Of a stretch of DNA of 64,000 bases, positions 58,305 to 64,000 are shown piece by piece (the stretch's first letter is position 1; each line of letters begins with the position of its first letter). The stretch comes from Actinosynnema pretiosum (GTDB taxonomy: Bacteria > Actinomycetota > Actinomycetes > Mycobacteriales > Pseudonocardiaceae), in the NCBI RefSeq assembly GCF_024171695.1, contig NZ_JAMTCF010000001.1, forward strand, positions 487,061 to 551,060, read 5' to 3'. Under the pieces are notes generated by a model. That model was not told where the DNA came from, searched no databases, and saw only the letters and a program-made list of their open reading frames with translations. The translations under genes were made by a program, and so were the position numbers.

Positions 58305-59117
58305 ATGGGGCGCAGCAGCGACGACGACGACCAGACCTACCGCGTGCACAACGTCGTCCGGGGCGACGTCAGCGGCCCCGTCGTGCAGGCGGGGCGGATC
58401 GACGGCGGGCTCACGCTGCACGGCGGCGGGTTGCAGCCGTCGGCGCGGCCGAAGCGGTTGGCCGAGCCCCACGAGGTGCTCGACTTACCCGACGCCGACG
58501 CCCGGCGCGCCCTGCTCGACAACCGGGACCGCACGTTCCTCGCCCGCGCCGCCGACCACGACCCCGACCGCACCGTCGAGCTGCTCGCGGGCCTGGGCGA
58601 CGACCAGCGCGACTCCGTGCTGCGCCGCACCCGCGACCTCCCCGGCTGGCTCACCGAGCTGACCGCCGCGCTCGCCGACCTGGAGGCCGCCGCCCGCACC
58701 TGGGGCGACTACCTCGGCTCCCCCGTCGACCTCGCGCACCGCGAAGGCCCCTCCCCGCACGGCACCACCGGTTACGGGCTGCGGTTCCAGCGCGGTTCGG
58801 CGCTGTGGTGCTCGGACGCCGGACCGCGCGCGCTGCTGCCGGGGATGCACGCCCTGCACCGCGCCCAGGGCGGCGCGTCCGGCTGGCTCGGGTTCCCGCT
58901 CGCCGACGAGCTGAGCGTGACCTCCCCGCACCGCACCGACGGTTCCGCGCAGCGCTTCCAGGGCGGAACGGCCTACCAGTGCGGCGAGCGCGCGTTCGCG
59001 GTCCGGGACACCACGGGGGCGCTGTTCGAGCGGCACGGGTTCCCGCTCGGGTCGCCGCTGCGCGACGGGAGCGGGTGGGTGCAGGAGTTCGAGGGCGGGC
59101 AGGTCCGGCAGCAGTAG
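58305..59117 (+). CDS. RHIM-like amyloid-motif protein with LGFP-like repeats (copy 1)
   Basis: A 270-residue protein without signal peptide. Residues about 14-39 are NVVRGDVSGPVVQAGRIDGG plus flanks, the pattern of bacterial amyloid signalling motifs of the RHIM-like type (BASS3), with VVQAG as the core. A helical middle (about 55-140) follows. The C-terminal 120 residues contain LGFP-type repeats (GWLGFPLADE, RFQGGTAYQ, ALFERHGFPLG). ATG 58305 is preferred; a GTG at 58287 is possible. A paralogue follows 64 bp downstream. RHIM-like motifs template assembly between an NLR-type sensor and an effector; no partner NLR is adjacent. Confidence 0.65.
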   Translation: MGRSSDDDDQTYRVHNVVRGDVSGPVVQAGRIDGGLTLHGGGLQPSARPKRLAEPHEVLDLPDADARRALLDNRDRTFLARAADHDPDRTVELLAGLGDDQRDSVLRRTRDLPGWLTELTAALADLEAAARTWGDYLGSPVDLAHREGPSPHGTTGYGLRFQRGSALWCSDAGPRALLPGMHALHRAQGGASGWLGFPLADELSVTSPHRTDGSAQRFQGGTAYQCGERAFAVRDTTGALFERHGFPLGSPLRDGSGWVQEFEGGQVRQQ

Positions 59118-59181
59118 CCGGGACTGGCGCGGTCGGCCGAAGCGGACTGGACCGGGTGTCGGCTGTGGCAGCATCCCGGAC

Positions 59182-60033
59182 ATGGACGGGCAGCAGGGCG
59201 GCCACAACGCCTTCGACAACAGCAGCGCGGAGAACGTCGTCCAGGCCGGGATCGTCAACGGCGGCGTGCACGTCAACAGCGCCAGGCCACCGCTGGCGAA
59301 CCTGTCCCCGCAGGCCGCAGCCAGCCAGCTGGTCACCATGAAGCCCGGTGACGCCGCCGACGCGCTCGCCGCCTCGCCCTACCGCACCGCGCTGCTCACC
59401 GTCCTCCTTGCCGACCACGAGGCCGCGGCGGTCGGGCTGCTCGCCGACATGGAGCGGGCCGTGGCGCACGACCTCGTGAACGCGCTGCCGTCACCGCCGG
59501 ACTGGCTGGACGGCCTGCTCACCGCCGCCGCCGGGTTCGCCAACACGTCGCTGGGCCGGGCCAGGTCGAAGCTGCGGCGCGCCGAGACCTCCCCGCAGGG
59601 CTCGACCGGTTTCAGCCGCGACTACGAGCACGGCCGCGCCTACTGGAGCGCGAACACCCAGTTCCAGTCGGTGTCGCGCCCCTTCCTCGACGTCCACGAC
59701 CGCAGGCGGGGCACGGCGGGACCGCTCGGCTTCCCCACCCGCGATCCCCTCTGGGCCTACACCGAGGACAACGCGGACGGTCTGCTGCTCCAGCGGTTCG
59801 AGGGCGGCGTGATCTACGAGAGCACCCCGCCGCTGGTGGTCCGCGACCCGGACGGGGCGCTGTTCGAGCGGTTCGGCTTCCCCACCGGCGAGGAGACCGG
59901 GCTCGGCACGTTCTTCGACGACGTCAAGGGCACGTTCCAGCCGTTCGAGCGCGGCACCGCCTACTGGGTCGACAACGTGGCCCTGGTGCGCGAGGGCGGG
60001 TCCAGCGTGCTGTTCGGGGTCCGCAAGCCCTAG
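59182..60033 (+). CDS. RHIM-like amyloid-motif protein with LGFP-like repeats (copy 2)
   Basis: A 283-residue paralogue of the preceding gene. The N-terminus carries NSSAENVVQAGIVNGGVHV at residues 13-31, again the VVQAG core with the following GG. A helical middle (about 40-120) is followed by LGFP-like blocks (PLGFPTRDPLW, RFEGGVIYE, GALFERFGFPTGEE, PFERGTAYWVD). The same architecture with a diverged middle suggests a duplicated but functionally separated pair. It ends with a 4-bp overlap of the convergent gene. Confidence 0.65.
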   Translation: MDGQQGGHNAFDNSSAENVVQAGIVNGGVHVNSARPPLANLSPQAAASQLVTMKPGDAADALAASPYRTALLTVLLADHEAAAVGLLADMERAVAHDLVNALPSPPDWLDGLLTAAAGFANTSLGRARSKLRRAETSPQGSTGFSRDYEHGRAYWSANTQFQSVSRPFLDVHDRRRGTAGPLGFPTRDPLWAYTEDNADGLLLQRFEGGVIYESTPPLVVRDPDGALFERFGFPTGEETGLGTFFDDVKGTFQPFERGTAYWVDNVALVREGGSSVLFGVRKP

Positions 60034-61085
60034 CCCCGCCCCAGCGCCCCCACCACCGCCTCCAGCGCCATCTCCAGGCGCGGCGCGGAGTCGGCGGGCA
60101 CGCACCCGGTGCTCACCGTGAGCGTGAGCCCGCGCGCGCCGTTCAGGTTGTAGGTCACCCCGGACTCCCCGTCCGGGTCCCGGCCGTACCCGCGATCCGG
60201 GTCCAGCCCGGCGGCGGCGCGCAGCGCGGTCCGCACGGCCTCGGCGTCCGCGTCGGCCATCCCCCGGTCCTCGACGGTCGTGCTCACCCGCACCCAGTGC
60301 GGGCTCGGCCCCAGGATGACGCTGTTGACCCGCCCGCACCGCTCCCGCTCCACCACGTGCGGCAGCTCCACCCCGGCCGGTTCGGCGAAGGTCGCGACGC
60401 GCTGCAGCGCGGTGACCGCCCGCTCCGGGTCGTAGGTGCGGCTCTGCAACCGGTCCAGGTCCGCCAACTGCGCACCCAGGTAGAGCACGGCCATCCCCCA
60501 GGTCACCACGAACGCCCCGAGCAGCCCGCCGGGGACGCCGAGCCTGGGCGTGTGGTCGCGGGCCGGGAGCGCGTCGTCCACCCCGTAGTCGAACTCCAGG
60601 TCGGGCCGGGCCCGGCGCAGCAGGTCGGTGAACTCGCCGTGCCGCTCGGCGTCCTTCCAGCGCAACCGGCGCCTGCGCCCGTCGGCGGTGCTGATCTCCA
60701 CGACCTCGCGCTCCATGCTCTGCGGGCTCTTGGCCAGCACGAGCAGCCCACCGACCACGGAGACCGGGAACAGCAGCGCGAGCCAGAACGGCTTGGCCGA
60801 CGACGGCCCGTAGCGGACCCCGGTGATCGCCGCGTAGGGGACGCGGTGGCGGCCGACGACGAGCGCGTCGGGCTCGAAGCGGGCGGTGAACGACCAGCGG
60901 GCGCCCAGCCACCCGCACAGCACCGCCACCAGCACGTCCAGCGCGGTGATCACCCGGTAGACCGACCGCTCCGGGGTCTCCGGGATCGCCGCGCCGTGCC
61001 ACAGCGCGGCGGCCAGCGCGGCGAGCGCGACCGCCCAGAGCACGAGCGGGGCCGTCGTCAGCGGGATGCGCGTCGTGCTGCTCAT
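60030..61085 (-). CDS. Membrane protein with PH-like domain
   Basis: A 351-residue protein. Two membrane helices near the N-terminus (about residues 10-30 and 45-62) precede a PH-like beta-rich stretch (RFEPDALVVGRHRVPYAAIT, then further helices about 100-125 and 195-215). The C-terminal 130 residues are soluble, with a repeated Val/Thr-rich pattern (VRVSTTVEDRGMADADAEAV, LTLTVSTGCVP). It looks like a DUF-type membrane-associated protein; function is unknown to me. The ATG at 61085 is the best start. Confidence 0.6.
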   Translation of the reverse strand: MSSTTRIPLTTAPLVLWAVALAALAAALWHGAAIPETPERSVYRVITALDVLVAVLCGWLGARWSFTARFEPDALVVGRHRVPYAAITGVRYGPSSAKPFWLALLFPVSVVGGLLVLAKSPQSMEREVVEISTADGRRRRLRWKDAERHGEFTDLLRRARPDLEFDYGVDDALPARDHTPRLGVPGGLLGAFVVTWGMAVLYLGAQLADLDRLQSRTYDPERAVTALQRVATFAEPAGVELPHVVERERCGRVNSVILGPSPHWVRVSTTVEDRGMADADAEAVRTALRAAAGLDPDRGYGRDPDGESGVTYNLNGARGLTLTVSTGCVPADSAPRLEMALEAVVGALGRG

Positions 61086-61168
61086 GCCGGGTGGACGACA
61101 CCCGCTCGCGGCCGGTTCCGGGGCGCCCGCCTTGTTGGCCGGTTGTTCACCCCTCGAACGGTGGGGTG

Positions 61169-62008
61169 TCACCCCACCCGGTGAAGCGCCCCGATCAGCT
61201 GATCGGGGGTGATCGCGGCGGGCCGGTCGCTGACCTGGCCGTCCCCCAGCTCGACCACCCGCCAGCCGCCGTCCTCGGCCAGCACCAGGTCGACGGTCGC
61301 GAACCGCAGGTCGACCGCGCGCACCAGCGGGGCGAGCGCGGTCAGGTCGGGGGTGCCGGGCAGCTCGTCGGGGGTGTCCGGGTGCGGGCCGAGCAGGACG
61401 CACTCGCCGTCCACCCACCAGGTGCGGACCTCGCCGCGCCGCCACCGCTCGAACTCGCGCAGCACGAACCCGCCGACGCAGTCCGCGCCGCGCAGCTCCC
61501 GGAACCGCAGCGCCACCCGCCACGCCGCGTCACCGTCCGCCACGTCCGGGATGAACGCCGCCTCGTCCCAGTGGTGCTTGAGCGACTTGGTGTAGTCGCG
61601 CAGCACGGCCGGTCCGCTCCCCAGCTCCGCGCGCGCCCGGTCGAAGTCGGTCCGGTCGTACCCTGCGGTCCACGCCGAGCGCGGGGTCAGCGGCGCGAGG
61701 TGGTCGTGCCACCCTGGAAGCTCGTGCGCCCTGCGGTAGCGCGACGGGTCGGTGCGCAGCGCCGCGCCCCGCTCCGCCAGCGCCCGCGCGAGGTCCGCGT
61801 AGTGGCTGCCGCGCACCATCCACCCCCGGTAGACGACGTCCTCGCCCTCCGGGACGCGGGCGACGGCGCGCGCCGGGTCGGTCGGCAGCGCGTCGTGGTC
61901 CAGGAGCGCGACGGTGATCCCGAGGTCGCGGGCGGCGGCGGCCTCGGCGGCGAAGTGCTCGTCCGGGCGACGGGGGCGCAGCGGGTCCGAGGGCACCAGC
62001 AGGATCAT
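61169..62008 (-). CDS. ATP-grasp family protein (R2K type)
   Basis: A 279-residue protein with the ATP-grasp architecture of the R2K clade: YRGWMVRGSHYADLARAL in the middle, DYTKSLKHHWDEAAFIP, a FVLREFERW segment and the late VDLVLAEDGGWRVVELGDGQ with the metal-binding acidic residues. R2K enzymes are thought to ligate amino acids or modify peptides and often lie in conflict or peptide-modification loci. The ATG overlaps the Lrp gene stop (ATGA), so the two are co-expressed. Confidence 0.75.
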   Translation of the reverse strand: MILLVPSDPLRPRRPDEHFAAEAAAARDLGITVALLDHDALPTDPARAVARVPEGEDVVYRGWMVRGSHYADLARALAERGAALRTDPSRYRRAHELPGWHDHLAPLTPRSAWTAGYDRTDFDRARAELGSGPAVLRDYTKSLKHHWDEAAFIPDVADGDAAWRVALRFRELRGADCVGGFVLREFERWRRGEVRTWWVDGECVLLGPHPDTPDELPGTPDLTALAPLVRAVDLRFATVDLVLAEDGGWRVVELGDGQVSDRPAAITPDQLIGALHRVG

Positions 62009-62472
62009 GGCGACAGTCTGCCCACCGGGCTGATCCGGTCGTTGCGCAGGTGCTGGTAGACGACCGAGGTGCGCACGTCGGCGACTTCGGCCCGTTCGGT
62101 GAGCTTGTCCACCACGAACTGGTAGAGGTGGTCGTTGTCGGGCACGGCGACGTGCAGCAGGAAGTCCTCCGAGCCCGACGTGACGAACACGCCCAGGGTG
62201 TCCGGCTGGGCGATGGCCCAGGCGCGGAACTCCTCGATGACGCGGCGCGCGGGCGGCCGGACGCGGACCGCGATCAGCGCCTGCACGGGTCGCCCGATCG
62301 CCGGGAGGTCGACGTCCAGGATCGCGCCCTTGATCACGCCGCGCTCGCGGAGGGCGCGGGTGCGGTCGAGCGCGGTGGTGGGGGCGACGCCGACGGCGGC
62401 GGCCACGTCCCGGTTGCTGCGCCGTGCGTCGACCTGCAATTCGCGCAGGATGTTCGTATCAAGTTCGTCCAC
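62005..62472 (-). CDS. Lrp/AsnC-family regulator
   Basis: A 155-residue regulator. It has an N-terminal winged helix (DELDTNILRELQVDARRSNR, then GVAPTTALDRTRAL) and a C-terminal RAM ligand-binding domain (LGVFVTSGSEDFLLHVAVPD). These respond to amino acids. The GTG at 62472 is chosen because GGAGG precedes it by 5 bases; a GTG at 62484 is in frame. It overlaps the ATP-grasp gene and is divergent from the DUF2000 gene, with an Lrp-like palindrome between. Confidence 0.88.
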   Translation of the reverse strand: MDELDTNILRELQVDARRSNRDVAAAVGVAPTTALDRTRALRERGVIKGAILDVDLPAIGRPVQALIAVRVRPPARRVIEEFRAWAIAQPDTLGVFVTSGSEDFLLHVAVPDNDHLYQFVVDKLTERAEVADVRTSVVYQHLRNDRISPVGRLSP

Positions 62473-62532
62473 GGCGGCCTCCACGGGCGTTCTGCCGAAT
62501 TATCAACGGATGACTGGGCTTGCTTCCGAGCA

Positions 62533-62553
62533 TGTGCATACCATCGTGGCACA
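62533..62553. promoter_or_regulatory. Lrp/AsnC-type operator
   Basis: TGTGC, 11 bases, GCACA form a 21-bp symmetric site in the divergent spacer, overlapping a TACCAT -10-like element (62539-62544) of the DUF2000 gene. Position suggests control of both sides. Confidence 0.5.
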
Positions 62554-62583
62554 AGTTCGCACGTTGCACGGAGGAAGTCAGCC

Positions 62584-63060
62584 ATGAGCACCGAGTCCCC
62601 GCAGTCCCCGGTCGGGTTCGCCCCCGACGAGATCGACACCTCGGCCTCCACCCGGTCGGCGCGCCTGAAGTGGGTCGTCGTGGTGGACGAGGCGCTGCCC
62701 GCCGGGCGGGCGGTCAACGCGGCGGTGTGCGTGGCGGCGGCGACCGGCGAGGCCGTTCCCGGACTGCTGGGGCCGGACGCGGTGGACGGGTCCGGGTCGG
62801 CGCACCCCGGCCTGCCGTGGGCGGGCTGCACGGTGCTGGCCGCGTCCGGCGAGCAGCTGGCCGAGCTGCGGGCCAAGGCGGCGGGCTCGTTGGGCGTGCA
62901 CGTGGTGGACATGCCCGTGGCCGCGCAGGAGACCAGGGTGTACGACGAGTACCTGGAGAAGGTGGCGGCGAGCGAGGCCGTGCCCTACCTCGCGGTGAGC
63001 CTGATCGGGCCGCGCAACCGGGTCGACAAGCTGGTGAAGCGGCTGTCCCTGCTGCCGTGA
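62584..63060 (+). CDS. DUF2000 family protein
   Basis: A 158-residue soluble protein with the DUF2000 fold: LKWVVVVDEALPAGRAVNAA at residues about 29-48, GCTVLAASGEQLAEL, and the conserved DMPVAAQETRVYDEYLEKV. The family is uncharacterised to my knowledge and resembles peptidyl-tRNA-hydrolase-2-like folds. The start follows a GGAGGAAG site. It is divergent from the Lrp regulator, the likely controller. Confidence 0.82.
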   Translation: MSTESPQSPVGFAPDEIDTSASTRSARLKWVVVVDEALPAGRAVNAAVCVAAATGEAVPGLLGPDAVDGSGSAHPGLPWAGCTVLAASGEQLAELRAKAAGSLGVHVVDMPVAAQETRVYDEYLEKVAASEAVPYLAVSLIGPRNRVDKLVKRLSLLP

Positions 63061-63166
63061 CCCCACCGCCCCCTGCGACCGCTCGGCGGGCGCTCCGGAC
63101 CCCGGCTTGTCGGGGGTTGGGCCTAGCATCGCTGGTTCAACGGGAGTCGGGCGGGGCGGAGGGGTC

Positions 63167-64000
63167 GTGGTGGGGCGGGACACGTCGGTCGCCGGGGTGG
63201 TGCAGGCCCGCTGGGGCGTGCGCCCGGAACCCGCGATCGCCCGCTACGCCGAACCGGGCTGGCAGCTGTCGCCGCTGCCGGTCGAGAAGTCCTGCCCGAC
63301 CTGCGGCGGGGAGCTGCACGGGCTGTACCGGGCGCACCCGAGCGGCGGGAAGCAGCAGCTGCAGGCGGCCGTGGCGTGTCCGGGGTGCCCGGCGACGTTC
63401 ACGCTGCGCGAGCTGAAGCTGGCGCAGCGGGCGGTGGTCGGGGAGCTGAAGCCGGAGGCCGTGGCGCGGCGGATGGCGGAGGACGCGCAGCTGGCGTCGC
63501 TGGCGCTGGAGGTGGACGAGCGGCCGGTGGAGCCGGTCGAGCCGGAGCGGCCGAGGTTCGTGCGCGCGGCGGACGCGCCGGAGCTGCCGGGCCCGTGGGA
63601 CGTGGAGCCCGCGAACCCGTGGGCGGACGAGCCGCCGGAGCGGGAGCCGGAACCGCGCGGGTTCGCGCCCCGGCGGACGGTCGAGCCGCCGCCGGAACCC
63701 GAGTACCCGCTGGACCTCGGCTACCCGGTCGAGCGCCCCGCGCCGCGCGAGGAGCCCCCGCGCGCCGCGCCGACGCCCGAGCCGAAGCCGCGCTACACAC
63801 GTCCCAGCCAGCGCGCGGGAGCCGAGCAGGACACCCCGGTGGCGCGCCCGCGCACCCGGCGACCGCTGAAGTTCGAGCGCAAGAGCAGGCTCCGGCCGGA
63901 CGACTTCGCGCGGCCTGCGGGGGACGCGCCCGCAGCTGGGAGCACGCCTGCGGAGCGGGCCGACGCCAACCCCTTCGCGGAAGCGGCACCCGCAGGACGG
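63167..64000 (+). CDS. Partial protein with zinc ribbon and Pro/Glu-rich tail
   Basis: An open frame of 278 codons continuing past the right edge. Near residue 45 it has a zinc-ribbon-like pair CPTCGGEL...CPGCPATF. The rest is charged and Pro/Glu-rich (many EPE, PEP, RP runs) with no recognised domain, probably disordered, possibly leading to a domain beyond the window. A TAGCAT -10-like element sits at 63124, and GGAGGGG precedes the tandem GTG start. Third-position G/C is high, supporting coding. Confidence 0.65.
   Translation, partial: MVGRDTSVAGVVQARWGVRPEPAIARYAEPGWQLSPLPVEKSCPTCGGELHGLYRAHPSGGKQQLQAAVACPGCPATFTLRELKLAQRAVVGELKPEAVARRMAEDAQLASLALEVDERPVEPVEPERPRFVRAADAPELPGPWDVEPANPWADEPPEREPEPRGFAPRRTVEPPPEPEYPLDLGYPVERPAPREEPPRAAPTPEPKPRYTRPSQRAGAEQDTPVARPRTRRPLKFERKSRLRPDDFARPAGDAPAAGSTPAERADANPFAEAAPAGR

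Overview
The window is about 64 kb of very GC-rich chromosomal DNA. It shows near-saturated G/C at codon third positions, frequent GTG starts, 4-bp ATGA/GTGA gene overlaps, leaderless-looking starts, OmpR-type and AfsR/SARP regulators, an Lrp/AsnC regulator and a heme A synthase. This is typical of a filamentous actinomycete; my guess, by inference only, is a Pseudonocardiales genus such as Actinosynnema or Saccharothrix. I found no rRNA, tRNA, CRISPR array or transposase gene.

Layout. (1) 1-8.1 kb: a plant-polysaccharide utilisation locus. A leftward operon encodes two ABC permeases, a lipoprotein binding protein, a GH51 arabinofuranosidase and a GH35 beta-galactosidase, followed by a LacI-type regulator cut by the window edge. 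A LacI-type operator lies at its promoter, and a secreted PL3 pectate lyase points the other way. A second PL3 paralogue (15.0 kb) and a secreted GH30 galactanase-like enzyme with its own palindromic operator (19.9-22.8 kb) extend the theme to arabinogalactan and pectin side chains. (2) 8.4-14.9 kb: a GNAT acetyltransferase; a three-gene overlapping operon (acyl-CoA dehydrogenase-like, PIG-L deacetylase fused to a methyltransferase, GT2 glycosyltransferase); and a three-gene D-amino-acid operon (YheO/DauR-like regulator, D-threonine-aldolase-like enzyme, ornithine-cyclodeaminase-like enzyme). (3) 15.9-19.7 kb: a TerB-domain protein and a P-loop ATPase in overlapping genes. This is the first two-thirds of a Shango-type defence locus, with no helicase gene.

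(4) 22.8-29.3 kb: a secreted metalloprotease-like protein, a two-component system, an SDR/TetR divergent pair with tandem operators, and a secreted ricin-type lectin. (5) 29.4-30.1 kb: a 682-bp nested inverted repeat with an AT-rich centre, between convergent genes. (6) 30.2-37.8 kb: a GGDEF-EAL protein, a GT1 glycosyltransferase, CtaA, a candidate small RNA, an SRPBCC protein, an MFS pump and a small membrane protein.

(7) 38.0-50.8 kb: a compact biosynthetic cluster. It contains a transglutaminase-like protein, acyl-CoA dehydrogenase, free-standing adenylation enzyme, racemase-superfamily protein, MFS exporter, HAD phosphatase, PsuG-type C-glycosidase, EctC-like cupin and a reductase-like/ACP protein, with an AfsR-type regulator at its end. 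The PsuG plus HAD pair with carrier-protein amino-acid activation suggests a C-nucleoside or C-glycoside natural product; a showdomycin-like logic is my best hypothesis. A tiny secreted peptide gene sits between the cluster and its regulator.

(8) 51.2-64 kb: a nitroreductase, an AcrB-like RND transporter, a TIR-membrane protein with a small two-helix partner, a secreted S1 protease, two tandem proteins with RHIM-like amyloid motifs and LGFP-like repeats, a PH-like membrane protein, an Lrp regulator overlapping an R2K-type ATP-grasp gene, a divergent DUF2000 gene, and a partial zinc-ribbon protein at the right edge.
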